64,000 bases of DNA from Diploptera punctata (GCA_030220185.1 JASPKZ010003417.1:43501-107500), one strand, 5' to 3'. Positions 21,610 to 32,186 are shown, numbered from the stretch's first letter. Notes: generated by a model from the letters alone, not told the origin. Translations and numbers: made by a program.

Positions 21610-22050
21610 CTTACTTACTTACTCACTGGCACTATTGAACCCGTAGGTTCATGGCCGCGCGGACATAAGCTCTCCATACATCCCTATCCCGAGATAATGC
21701 TTTCCAATCATTCCCTGTATAATCTACTTCCCTCAAATCACAGTTAATGTTGTTCTTCCACCTCATTCTTGGTCTACCAACAGGGCGTTTTCCTTCTGGC
21801 TTTCCTACAAGAAGTTTCCATGCACGTCTTTCATTCCCCATACGCGCAACATGTCCTGCAGTCTACGAGACTTAACTGTTCTTATTATATCTGGCTTCCT
21901 ATAAAGACCATGTAGTTCATTGTTATGTAGTCTTCTCCATTCACCTGTCTGTTCATCTCTCTTTGGTCCAAAAATTTTCCTAAGAATTTTTATTCTCAAA
22001 TACTCGTAATCTCCTTTCCTCCCTTAAAGTAATCCTCCCTTAAAGTAAGA
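21610..22050 (-). mobile_element. LINE-A 3' fragment
   Basis: On the minus strand: IKILRKIFGPKRDEQTGEWR, NELHGLYRKPDIIRTVKSRR, then MGNERRAWKLLVGKPEGKRP and MRWKNNINCDLREVDY, with a small deletion between SRRL and the MGNER part. Inserted in TTA-rich DNA inside hAT-1. Confidence 0.92.
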
Positions 22051-22054
22051 GTCC

Positions 22055-22056
<2 letters not shown>

Positions 22057-22137
<81 letters not shown>
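22057..22137. repeat. TTA microsatellite
   Basis: About 27 uninterrupted TTA repeats. Confidence 0.97.
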
Positions 22138-22429
22138 GCTGTGTTGATAGCTACTTTTCTTGTTATATCGTTGTAACATATTTCACAAGTTCTTGTTCCA
22201 TTACTGATACACTATTATTATTTCCTTTTACAATATCATTATAATAATATTATTATTATAAGCCTGTCCATTTTAATTTATTAGAATGCTGCAGGTCTAT
22301 AGGGGCCGGATGGAAAGTGATGGAGGGCCGTAGTTTGGACGTCCCTGCATTAGAGTAAAGAATTGGTAGATAGCGACCAGGAACAGGGAAAAATGGAGAA
22401 GCTGAACGAGAGTCTTAGGAGTCTCAGAT

Positions 22430-22433
<4 letters not shown>

Positions 22434-22472
<39 letters not shown>

Positions 22473-22660
22473 TATACAACATTAACTATGATTTGAGGGA
22501 AGTAGATTATACAGGGAATGATTGGAAAGCATTGGCTCAGGATAGGGATGTATGGAGAGCTTATGTCCGCGCGGCCATGAACCTTCGGGTTCGATAGTGC
22601 CAGTGAGTTAGTTAGAGTTAGTTAGTTAGTTATATATATATAATATATATAAAATAAAAT
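22434..22660 (+). mobile_element. LINE-A 3' end inserted in a TA microsatellite
   Basis: (TA)n on both sides (22434-22474 and 22631-22650). Between them, 22478-22630 is the terminal LINE-A segment (NYDLREVDYTGNDWKALAQD) with a GTTA-rich tail. Confidence 0.88.
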
Positions 22661-22684
22661 CCTACATGGCGGGAAAGTCCTTGC

Positions 22685-24560
22685 CTACCAGTTGACTGCT
22701 GGCCTCACATCTACTTATTTTAATCACAAAAGTGTGGACGATCAACCAGCCAGTATATGGGTGACTTGTGTTCAGCATGTCGAGTCCTCAGGGGTTATGT
22801 GTTCAGCATGTCGAGTCCTCAGGGGTTATGTGTTCAGCATGTCGAGTCCTCAGGGGTTATGTGTTCAGCATGTCGAGTCCCAGGGGTTATGTGTTCACCA
22901 TGTCGAGTCCTCAGGGGTTATGTGTTCAGCATGTCGAGTCCTCAGGGGTTATGTGTTCACCATGTCGAGTCCTCAGGGGTTATGTGTTCAGCATGTCGAG
23001 TCCTCAGGGGTTATGTGTTCACCATGTCGAGTCCTCAGGGGTTATGTGTTCACCATGTCGAGTCCTCAGGGGTTATGTGTTCAGCATGTCGAGTCCTCAG
23101 GGGTTATGTGTTCAGCATGTCGAGTCCTCAGGGGTTATGTGTTCAGCATGTCGAGTCCTCAGGGGTTATGTGTTCAGCATGTCGAGTCCTCAGGGGTTAT
23201 GTGTTCACCATGTCGAGTCCTCAGGGGTTATGTGTTCACCATGTCGAGTCCTCAGGGGTTATGTGTTCACCATGTCGAGTCCTCAGGGGTTATGTGTTCA
23301 CCATGTCGAGTCCTCAGGGGTTATGTGTTCAGCATGTCGAGTCCTCAGGGGTTATGTGTTTCACCATTGTCGAGTCCTCAGGGGTTATGTGTTCAGCATG
23401 TCGAGTCCTCAGGGGTTATGTGTTCACCATGTCGAGTCCTCAGGGGTTATGTGTTCAGCATGTCGAGTCCTCAGGGGTTATGTGTTCACCATGTCGAGTC
23501 CTCAGGGGTTATGTGTTCAGCATGTCGAGTCCTCAGGGGTTATGTGTTCAGCATGTCGAGTCCTCAGGGGTTATGTGTTCACCATGTCGAGTCCTCAGGG
23601 GTTATGTGTTCAGCATGTCGAGTCCTCAGGGGTTATGTGTTCACCATGTCGAGTCCTCAGGGGTTATGTGTTCACCATGTCGAGTCCTCAGGGGTTATGT
23701 GTTCAGCATGTCGAGTCCTCAGGGGTTATGTGTTCACCATGTCGAGTCCTCAGGGGTTATGGTTCACCATGTCGAGTCCTCAGGGGTTATGTGTTCAGCA
23801 TGTCGAGTCCTCAGGGGTTATGTGTTCACCATGTCGAGTCCTCAGGGGTTATGTGTTCACCATGTCGAGTCCTCAGGGTTATGTGTTCAGCATGTCGAGT
23901 CCTCAGGGGTTATGTGTTCACCATGTCGAGTCCTCAGGGGTTATGTGTTCAGCATGTCGAGTCCTCAGGGGTTATGTGTTCACCATGTCGAGTCCTCAGG
24001 GTTATGTGTTCAGCATGTCGAGTCCTCAGGGGTTATGTGTTCACCATGTCGAGTCCTCAGGGGTTATGTGTTCAGCATGTCGAGTCCTCAGGGGTTATGT
24101 GTTCACCATGTCGAGTCCTCAGGGGTTATGTGTTCACCATGTCGAGTCCTCAGGGGTTATGTGTTCAGCATGTCGAGTCCTCAGGGGTTATGTGTTCACC
24201 ATGTCGAGTCCTCAGGGGTTATGTGTTCAGCATGTCGAGTCCTCAGGGGTTATGTGTTCAGCATGTCGAGTCCTCAGGGGTTATGTGTTCACCATGTCGA
24301 GTCCTCAGGGGTTATGTGTTCAGCATGTCGAGTCCTCAGGGGTTATGTGTTCACCATGTCGAGTCCTCAGGGGTTATGTGTTCAGCATGTCGAGTCCTCA
24401 GGGGTTATAGCTGGTTTTCTAAACATTGGGCCGCTACTTTTTGTAACTACCTAAATTCTTCACGATGCTGGATGGGCGCCGTTCGAACAAGCTTATTGGC
24501 CAAAATTCCGTTTCCCATGGGGGGCAGGATTCCAAACAGCGCAAGTCCCGTAGCTCTGAG
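22685..24560 (-). mobile_element. SINE1 carrying an internal 31-bp expansion
   Basis: Left and right of the minisatellite the sequence is ordinary SINE1 in reverse: CCAGTTGACTGCTGGCCTCA and CCAGCCAGTATATGGGTGAC on the left, then TTATAGCTGGTTTTCTAAAC, TTCACGATGCTGGATGGGCG and GCGCAAGTCCCGTAGCTCTG on the right. An unexpanded copy has one GGTCAGCATGTCGAGTCCCC segment at this point. The tRNA-like head is at the right end and is incomplete. Confidence 0.92.
22767..24407. repeat. 31-bp minisatellite, 53 copies, born inside SINE1
   Basis: Unit TGTGTTCA(G/C)CATGTCGAG followed by TCCTCAGGGGTTA. I count 53 copies over 1641 bp, the exact sum for 53 x 31 minus the small indels seen. One site is G in 27 copies and C in 26, in interspersed order. 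Because 31 is not a multiple of three and the unit lacks stops, all three plus frames stay open for 565-603 residues, each cycling the same peptides (CVQHVESS, GVMCSACRVLR, GYVFSMSSPQGL). I judge these non-coding. Confidence 0.97.
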
Positions 24561-24636
24561 AAAAAGCATGGTGTGTTAAACGGGTCTACATTGACGCGGA
24601 ACAAGAGTTTAAACTTTGCCAATTTAAAATTATATT

Positions 24637-24904
24637 AATTAAATAAAAATAAAACTTAGTTTTATTTGATTTTCATATTTATTAAAATATAATTCAGTGA
24701 CAGCTGTTTCGGTACACTGTACCTTCTTCAGACATGTTAACAAATTATGAATTGTATTATAGTACATATCAACTGATCTAAGCAATAATACAACAATAAT
24801 TTATTTAAATTTTTAAATTTAACAAAGGCGATTCATTCAAATCAAGTTGAGAATTTAACAGTTTATGAAAATCAAATAAAACAAAGTTTTATTTTTATTT
24901 AATT
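24637..24904. mobile_element. small inverted-repeat element with hammerhead-like motif
   Basis: 40-bp inverted ends at 24637-24676 and 24865-24904 (AATTAAATAAAAATAAAACT inward) differ at one position. The interior carries a hammerhead-like motif on the minus strand (24695-24735). No protein reading. Confidence 0.65.
24695..24735 (-). ncRNA. hammerhead-like motif
   Basis: On the minus strand: CUGAAGA, one unpaired A, the hairpin GGUAC-AGU-GUACC, GAAA, then a stem III that is self-complementary (ACAGCUGU) and a C, giving a GUC cleavage triplet. Core residues are canonical. Stem I with the flanks is short (about 2 bp). The layout matches the PLE-type motifs elsewhere in the window. Confidence 0.45.
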
Positions 24905-24973
24905 AATGAATATGGATTTTCATCAAGTAAACACCAACTCAATTGATTATTTAAAAATATATGTTATAAATAT

Positions 24974-25330
24974 ATTTTTTGTTCAATGCCACCTGTTTGT
25001 CATTCGACATTTTAGGTATTCTCTCCTAGCATTGGCGTATTGTAACCCACTTCTGAGGTTGGGACGCCTGGAAGGTGGGGTTACGCTGTCCCAATGATAT
25101 AATGGGTGATGACGATGGGTAAACATGTGCCAGGAGAGGCCTTAAACTTAATCTAATGAGGTGAATATGATTCAGGGAACGTTTGAGCCTTAAATTATCC
25201 TGACATTTGTTTTACAGGTGAGGAAAAACCCCGAAAAAACCTCACCCAAGAAACTTGTCCCGAGTGGGGATCGAACCCGGGCCCACTGCGTGACAAGGCA
25301 GCACGCTACCTCGAGACCACAACGGTGGGC
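24974..25330 (-). mobile_element. SINE2, long subtype, with target duplication
   Basis: TGTTATAAATAT occurs at 24962-24973 and 25331-25342. On the minus strand the head reads CCGTTGTGGTCTCGAGGTAG with B box GGGTTCGATCCCC. After the body comes the extension GGCGTCCCAACCTCAGAAG and a T/A-rich end. Length 357 bp. Confidence 0.9.
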
Positions 25331-25429
25331 TGTTATAAATATGTTGAAAACAACAAAAAATATTATTTAAAAATAAATAACAATGTAAGTTGTTTGTACA
25401 TCCAATAATAACTTATTCGTTGAGAGTCC

Positions 25430-26760
25430 TGGCACCTCGGCGTCCTCGCTCCTCGGCGTCCTCGCACCTCGGCGTCCTCGCTCCTCTTCTCTTCTCGATT
25501 TATATTAATGACGTGACCAAGAAACTACAAAACTGCAAGCATCATCTTTACGCCGACGACCTACAGATTTACACACACTTTACGCCTAACGAAATTAATG
25601 AATATATTCACAAAGTAAACACTGACCTCAGGCATATATCTTTATGGTCCAGACAATATGGGCTGAAACTAAATGTAAACAAAACGCAAGCAATAATTAT
25701 CGGACATCCAAGGCTATTACACCTCATAAACAAAGGCAATATGCCGGCTGTCATATTAGATAATGAACAAATTCCTTATACCGACGTCGTTAAAAACTTG
25801 GGATTTTACTTAGATTCTAATTTAAAATGGCATGAGCAAGTAAAACAAACATCTAAAAGGAGCTTCTCCATAATGCATTCCCTAAAGCGACTTAAACATT
25901 TTCTTCCTACAGCTCTTAAAAGAATTTTAATCCAAACTTTAGTGATGCCGCATTTTGACTACTGTGACGTTCCACTAACTGACATAAGTGACGGATTGTC
26001 GGACAAACTGCAGCGTGTCCATAATATGTGTATCAGATTCATATTTAATGTTCGAAAATACCATCACTTTTCTCACATTTCTCCATTATTCTCCAATGGC
26101 ATGGCTACATCTAAAAGAGAGAACAAAATCGCGACGTCAATTCTCCTATTTAAGATCCTACATACCTCGTTTCCCAATTAATTTATCATCCCGTTTCCAG
26201 TATCTATCCTCAAACCATAACTTAAACACAAGAGCACAACATAGTCTCTTACTTCATATAACCGCAACATAGGAACCATCACATCACTCCAGTCTATACC
26301 ATCTCCACTTCTTCTCCACTTCCCTCGCAACTGGAATTCCCTACCACACTAAATAAGGGGCTGCCGGACATTGGCATCTTGTAAAAGACATTCTAAAATT
26401 TAATATTTTGCTCGAAACGCGACTTTCATTATTATCCCGTGTAAGATACATATATTAATTGGTGTTTCCCGTATAAGGGTAATCATTTTAATTATTATTT
26501 ATTATTATTATTATTAATTATTATTATTATTATTTTATATTATTATCGTATCATCATTGTTATTTACCCTATAAAATGTTGTTTGCACATGACATTTACA
26601 TTGCTACATTTATTGTATCTTTAACTGTTTATAATTAGTATAGTGTATATCTATATTTGTCGAATATTTATTTGTATTTGTGCTGGTTGAGTGGAAGAGA
26701 GGGCCTTATGGCCTTAACTCTGCCAGAATAAATAAAGTATTATTATTATTATTATCATTA
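25430..26760 (+). pseudogene. LINE-B (CR1/Jockey-like) reverse transcriptase, 5'-truncated
   Basis: A 263-residue frame (25390-26181) contains PLLFSIYINDVTKKLQ, HHLYADDLQIYTHF (catalytic YADD), GLKLNVNKTQAIIIGHPRL, VVKNLGFYLDSNLKWHEQV, RILIQTLVMPHFDYCDV and KLQRVHNMCIRFIFNVRKY. This order is that of the RT palm, thumb and downstream region in CR1/Jockey-type LINEs. The frame then shifts near 26160, but homology continues (SRFQYLSSNHNLNTRAQHSL). The 3' end has TTATGGCCTTAACTCTGCC and a TTA tail. Residues upstream of PLLFSIY come from a 16-bp tandem duplication and are not native. Confidence 0.88.
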
Positions 26761-27865
26761 TATTATTATTTATCGTGGATCTAGAACACGTGGAACTCGT
26801 AATATATGCTATGGTGAGTTGCTGAGCGACACCCTCCACTCCAAATCCTCCTAGCATTCTCGGAGCTTGTCTGACTCCCCAGTAAATTATCGCTATCTTC
26901 GCCACTGGAATGGAGGAGAAAACTAGGGCGTTTCTGGACATAGGGTATAGTTAGATAGTAATTTAGTGAGATTTATTCCAATACATCACGTATAAAAAAA
27001 TTCGCCATAAGGTACGAACCGAAGAGATGTCAAATGTACAATTAACCGCATAGTTCATATCTCGTGTTTGATGAATGGAATAAAATGACAGGAGCTAAAC
27101 CCCAAAGCCAAAAATAATTACATTTGAAACTTCATACATTTCCTACTGGAGTTCCTCACAACAAATTTTAATAAGAAAACTATCAAGTTATAAATCTAAA
27201 ACACATTACACCACATAAATTGTATCACAACAGGTAGTCATCCCCATGGCTATTATATTGTTCATTACACTCTCCCCAAACAATCCTCTCAAATTTCCTA
27301 TATAGAAAAAAAGTCCTTAACAAAAGTTGTAGTAGATCCAATTAAACTTTCTGTCAATTTACATACAACTCTTCGCCCTATCACATGAAACAAGTAACAC
27401 ACTAAGGACTAACAAAAAAATGATGAAGTTATTGTTCATTCAGATCCGATCCTTCGATAACTTTCCTCCCCCCTCGCGTGAAGCGATTTCTTCCTATGGA
27501 GATATCGATGTTATACCTGCTTCTTTAAGATTGATACGTATCAGCAGTGGACATCGATATAAGAGAAGGCCATTAAATAACAAAGTCCCTCGGCCCTTGC
27601 CCTCTTAATAAACAAGCGTATTGCATTGAACTATGTCCTGCTCAACAAAGGCAAGCTACTGAATTAAAAGAATGTGTGCAGCAGATACATTGGGTTTACT
27701 TGTTGACGTAAATGGGCTTTTTAAACCTAATTTAGAAGTGAAAAGATCAGCGTGGTTGTCGTACTACTCCATTAGGAGAGACTTCACAATCAATTTAACA
27801 AGTTGAAAACAGTATATTTTATATTGAACTTTTTCTCATTTTATTTTAATTGGATCAAAATAAGG
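26761..27865. other. unassigned DNA, 1.1 kb
   Basis: No recognisable gene, SINE, LINE or inverted-repeat element. It contains only short frames. It is one of the longest stretches in the window without an identified repeat. Confidence 0.5.
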
Positions 27866-27876
27866 TAGAGTAACAT

Positions 27877-28224
27877 TCCGATTGAGGGTATTTTCACTTT
27901 TCAGCGGTTGCCCTTTTACCAGCCGGCTGCTGGCCCTTCACATCCACATGTGTCAATCACAGAGGTAGATGATCAACAGCCAGTGTAGGGGTGACATGTG
28001 GTTAGCATGTCGAGTCCCCCAGCCGTTTATAGCTGGTTCCTCAACCTGGAGCCGCTACTTATTGTAGCTACCCAATTACCTCACGATGCTGGGTGGGCAC
28101 CGGTCCCATACTGGCCGAAATACCATGAGAAAATTTCTTCCCCCATGGAGACTCGAACCAGCGCAAGTCCCGTAGCTCTGCGCCAAGGATTCCTACCTAA
28201 ACCACTCGGCTACGGCGCGGGACA
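27877..28224 (-). mobile_element. SINE1 with target duplication
   Basis: TAGAGTAACAT at 27866-27876 and 28225-28235. The body is complete in reverse, from the tail region near 27906 (ACCAGCCGGCTGCTGGCCC) to the head GCGCAAGTCCCGTAGCTCTG and ACCACTCGGCTACGGCGCGG. About 30 bases at the tail side do not match other copies. Confidence 0.9.
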
Positions 28225-28322
28225 TAGAGTAACATAAGATATTAATTATAAAATTGATACCTGGTAAGTCAGTCGTCCTCAACTAAATTAAAATATAAAA
28301 TTATGGAATATTCACCTGAAAG

Positions 28323-28661
28323 TCCACCGCTGTGGTCTCGAGGTAGCGTGCTGCCTTGTCACGCAGCGGGCAAGGGTTTGATCCCCGGTTGGGGCAGTTT
28401 TTCTGGGTGAGGTTTTTATCGGGGTTTTTCCTCACCTGTAAGGCAAATGTCAGGAAAACTTTAAGGCCCAAACGGTCCCCGAAATCATATGGCCATCATC
28501 CTTATCATTATCATCCTTACCATTATCATCATCATCCTTCACCGGTGTGGAAAGCAACGGGAAGCTACCACACCTACACAATTCCCTAGTAAAGCTGCAA
28601 GCATAGCATGAGAATGCTATGATTGCAGTGAAAGACCTGCCTTCGGGCAGAATTACTATGG
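28323..28661 (+). mobile_element. SINE2 with target duplication
   Basis: ATTCACCTGAAAG at 28310-28322 and 28662-28674. Full head (CCACCGCTGTGGTCTCGAGG), B box GGGTTTGATCCCCGG, tail GCAGAATTACTATGG. Inserted in PLE terminal sequence. Confidence 0.95.
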
Positions 28662-28705
28662 ATTCACCTGAAAGGTCCGTCTCCTCAACTTAATTAATTA
28701 TTTAA

Positions 28706-28745
28706 CTGTAGCGCTTTCGGGACTTGTCCCATCATCGGCAGGATT
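28706..28745 (-). ncRNA. hammerhead-like motif at PLE 3' end
   Basis: Sequence nearly identical to 1738-1779: CCGAUGA, U, GGGAC/GUCCC hairpin, GAAA, AGCGCU, A. The same single departure from the canonical core is present, so it was inherited from the source element. Confidence 0.45.
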
Positions 28746-28902
28746 CAAAATTGGTGTTTCACTGAAGATCTGGTAGAGGGGCATGAATCTTATAAAAGTT
28801 GACTCAACTAAATTATTAAACTTCATCAAGTTATTCCAATATGGAGGCCTTTCAAAAAACAATATTTCATCTTCTGCATTTTAACTGGTGCTGTTGTTGT
28901 TG

Positions 28903-29212
28903 TGTCCCGCGCCGTAGCCGAGTGGTTAAGGCAGAGCTACGGGACTTGCGCTGGTTCGAGTCTCCATGGGGGGAAGACATTTTCTCATGGTATTTCGGCC
29001 AGTATGGGACCGGTGCCCACCCAGCATCGTGAGGCATTTGGTAGCTACAATAAGTAGCGGCTCCAGGTCAAGAAAACCAGCTATAACGGTTGGGGGACTC
29101 GACATGCTGACCACATGTCATCCCGACATTGGCTGGATGATCATCTACCTCTGTGATTGACACATGTGCTTGTGAAGCCAGCAGCTGGCTGGTAGGCTAA
29201 GGGCCTCGTATA
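28903..29212 (+). mobile_element. SINE1, head deletion
   Basis: Starts CCCGCGCCGTAGCCGAGTGG. About 15 bp between the A box and GCAGAGCTACGGGAC are missing. The body is otherwise standard, and the tail stops at GGGCCTCGTA without the final AGGCCTGTCGCGCC. Confidence 0.88.
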
Positions 29213-29720
29213 GGTTATATAACTGATTTATGAATGCGGGTTTGTTCTCATTGAGTAGGCCTGTATTCTTTGCTCCTTTTAGAATCTATATTTCTTCAAG
29301 GATCCTGATCCTGTTGTTATTATATTCTCTGTGTAGTACTGACATAGAGTTATCGATTTTATCGAACTGATTACTCGTTTCTAGCAGATCGACGTGTTTG
29401 GCAAAACTTAATTTTTCTTCGTTATTAATATATTTTTTATTGTTCAGAATATCTTGTGTTGAAATTTCTTGTTTTGCCTATGTAGAACTTTTCGCAATTA
29501 TTGCGTTTTAGTTTATAAACGCCTTTATTTTCGTATTTATTTGTTATTTCTGTTTTGTTGGATGTGATGTTGTTGAATTTGTTATTAGTTTTGAAGGCGA
29601 TTTTAATGTTTTATTTTGTTTCCTGATCGAATTAGCTAATTTGGTCGTTTCATTTCCTGTATAAGTTAGAGTAATCCATTTGTTTCTATTTGTGTTACAT
29701 TATTTTTCTAATATCTTATT
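29213..29720 (-). pseudogene. PLE family 2, GIY-YIG region
   Basis: The minus strand reads RNKWITLTYTGNETTKLANS, then broken frames with INTKIKAF, EKLSFAKHVDLLETSNQFD, NSMSVLHREYNNNRIRILEE and GLLNENKPAFINQ. The order matches the PLE at 1731-2690 with different residues, so this is a related family. The core GVYKL...YIG part is frameshifted. SINE1 precedes it on the left. Confidence 0.75.
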
Positions 29721-29834
29721 ACATAACCTCAACGGTGCTTTAATATGAATTTCAAAAGCTACATAAGAGTAATGAGTGAGTGGAAGAGAGAATAAAAAAA
29801 GTCTTTTTCCTAATTTAAACCTCTCATTTTGTAG

Positions 29835-30075
29835 GTAAAGTCCCTCGTCCTACCCAAGCATCGATGAAAATCTATAGAACATGCACTGGTTCAAGTGAAT
29901 AAATTTTCTCTTCGAATTTCGACCAGTGTGGAACAGGGCCCACCCATCATGATGAGGAATTTGGGTTGCGACAATAAGTAACGTAATCAGGTTATGAAAA
30001 CCAGAAGCTATAACGCCTATGGGACTCAACATATTAATCACATTTCACCCCTATACTGGCTAAATGTTCGTGCAC
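29835..30075 (+). mobile_element. SINE1, old diverged copy
   Basis: AATTTCGACCAGTGTGGAAC, CCACCCATCATGATGAGGAA, CAATAAGTAACG and TCACCCCTATACTGGC follow the SINE1 body in order, with many substitutions and a damaged head. Confidence 0.7.
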
Positions 30076-30099
30076 GAAAAACTTTTACAACACCCTTTT

Positions 30100-30690
30100 A
30101 ATTTACTTTCATTTCACGACAAAATAAAATTAATAGAAAATTGTAGATCTACACAGCCTCTCACTGAATTAAATACTCAATATAAAGGCTGTAAAATTTT
30201 CACAGGTTACACAGGAAACTAAAATGAAAATTTATAAGAGCAGAATACAGAATATTTTGTCATATAGAAGTGAAACTTGGTCTTTGACGGAATTACAAAA
30301 GAATTAAATTAGAACAGTTGAATTTGATTATTTTAGAAGAAGCCTCCAAAAAACAAGACAGGATAAAATAAGAAATGAATTCCTTTGGAGAGAAATGAAT
30401 GTCACCACATCTGTTGTTAAGAGGATCGAAAATCAAACGCTTAAATGGTATGGCCATGTACAAAGAATAGAAGATGAAAGATGGCCAAAAAATATATAGG
30501 CTACCAATGGTCACCCCTGGAAGAAATAAACGTGGCAGACCAAGATGGAAATGGAAAACCTGCGTCAGAACTATAATGGATGGTAGGAATTTGGAAGAGG
30601 GAGATTGGAATGATAGAGATAAAATGGAAACTGAAGACGGCAAACCTATAAGTGGGGGAAAGCTGAAGAAGAAGAAGAAGAAGAACATTT
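30100..30690 (+). pseudogene. LINE-C C-terminal region
   Basis: Plus-strand fragments: KMKIYKSRIQNILSYRSETW, NQTLKWYGHVQRIEDERWPK, then NKRGRPRWKWKTCVRTIMDG and RNLEEGDWNDRDKMETEDGK, ending in a GAAGAAGAAGAAG run. It carries a TAG and frame changes, for example after WPKNI. No catalytic domain remains. Confidence 0.8.
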
Positions 30691-31015
30691 TCACAGGACA
30701 TTTCAATCCAAATTCGTATCAAACTATCCCCTGGTTATGTGGTTGCAATAATCTCAACAAAAAAAAAATGTTCTGCTCGCCGTGTCTATTGTTCTTGCCT
30801 AAAAAGAACGCTTGTAATAAGACAGGGTTTGAGGATTTAATTGTTTTTTTCAAAAAGCCCAAAAAATACACAAACTCTCATTTCTTCTCATAACAATCCA
30901 TAAACAATTGAAACAGTTCAGCAAAATTATAACTGAATTATGTCTAACATCTCTTGTTTATAAATAATCCTGCTTTTTTTTCACCATGGAGCTTCCCTTA
31001 TTACTCATATTGATG
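30691..31015. other. unassigned DNA
   Basis: No recognisable gene or repeat between LINE-C and LINE-A. Confidence 0.45.
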
Positions 31016-32176
31016 ACATTCTAGGAGATCATCAATGTGGATTTAGAAGAAACAGGTCTACAACAGATCAGATTTTTAGCTTAAGACAGATTTTAGAAAA
31101 TAAATGGGAATATAATGGTACTGTACATCAACTATACGTAGATTTCAAAAAATGCATCTGATTCAATTAAGAGGGAGAAGTTATATAGTATCCTGCTGGA
31201 GTTCGGAATTCCTAAAAAGTTAGTTAAACTTATACGAATGTGTCTAAATGGCACAAAGAGTAGGGTGCGTGTAGGCAAACATTAATTTTGTACTAGAGTA
31301 TGCCATCAAATCTTTAGATGATGAAAAAGACCTACAACTCAATGATATTAATAAGCTGTTAGTTTATGCTGATGATGTAGTACTATTGGGCGATAGCGAG
31401 GAAATACTAAAGGCCAACACGCACACACTACTAATACTAAGAAATTGGGACTGGAAGTAAATATCAATAAAACTAAATATATGGCCACACATAGAAATAT
31501 ATTATATAATGGAAATGGACAGCTAATGACAAATGAGGGAAATTTCGAGGAAATGACTGAATTCAAATACCTAGGAACAATAATCACAAATAGGAATGAG
31601 ACGCACAAGGAAATTAAACATAGGCTCAATTCTAGAAATGCGTGTTATTATGCATTACAGAGACTTTTGACTTCCCAACTCCTTTCAAAAAACGTTAAAC
31701 TGAAAATATATAAAACTATTATTCTACCAATTATATTATATCGATGCGAAACATGGACTCTTACTTTAAGGGATGAAAGGGGATTACGAGAATTTGAGAA
31801 TAAAGTTCTTAAGAAAATTTTTGGACCAAAGAGAGATGAACAGCCAGGCGAATAGAGAAGACTGCATAATAGTGAATTACATGGTATTTATAGGAAGCCA
31901 GATATAATAAGATCAGTTAAGTCTCGTAGACTGCGATGGGCAGGACATGAGGCACGAATGGAGAATGAAAGACGTGTATGGAAGCTTCTTGTAGGAAAGC
32001 CAGAGGGAAAACGCCCAGTTGGTAGACCAAGAATGATGTGGGAGAATAACATTAACTATGATTTGAGGGAAGTGGATTATAAGGGAATGATTGGAAAGGA
32101 TTAGCTCAGGATAGGGATGTACGGAGAGTTTATGTCCGCGCGGCCATGAACCTACGGGTTCGATAGTGCCTGTGAG
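31016..32176 (+). pseudogene. LINE-A with part of the reverse transcriptase
   Basis: Starts in the RT fingers/palm: GDHQCGFRRNRSTTDQIFSL, then LYVDFKK (a frameshift falls within what should be DFKKASD), LVKLIRMCLNGTKSRVRVG, a deletion, then LLVYADDVVLLGDSEEILKA with the YADD box. After it come KYLGTIITNRNETHKEIKHR, ILPIILYRCETWTLTL and GRPRMMWENNINYDLRE. Several frame breaks. It ends CGATAGTGCCTGTGAG. This is the most 5'-extended LINE-A in the window. Confidence 0.9.
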
Positions 32177-32186
32177 TTATATATGT

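Larger units (their letters stand above)
21009..22356. mobile_element. hAT-type element hAT-1 with 8-bp target duplication
   Basis: ATTAGAGT is present at 21009-21016 and 22349-22356. Inside it the ends are inverted: AGAGACGCCCAAACT on the left, and on the right the reverse complement of GCAGGGACGTCCAAACT. An 8-bp duplication with CAGxGxxxxCCAAACT-like ends is typical of hAT. No transposase reading survives. Two LINE-A fragments and a TTA microsatellite account for much of the interior. Confidence 0.8.
28263..28812 (-). mobile_element. PLE 3' terminal region, split by SINE2
   Basis: Both outer parts match the PLE at 1686-2696: AATTATGGAATATTCACC and CTGAAAGGTCCGTCTCCTCA on the left, GTTTCACTGAAGATCTGG, then CATGAATCTTATAAAAGTTG on the right. 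Compared with the first copy, the interior between the ADDGTSPESATVK coding end and the right end is deleted. A further CGTCCTCAACT block at 28269 suggests tandem terminal sequences, known for PLEs. Confidence 0.7.

Noticed and set aside
22767..24407. CRISPR-like array
   Set aside because: The repeats are directly adjacent with no unique spacers, in a eukaryotic SINE, and no cas-like gene is present.
22692..24579. Three overlapping frames of 565-603 residues as real genes
   Set aside because: They arise from a 31-bp repeat inside a SINE and use all three frames equally.
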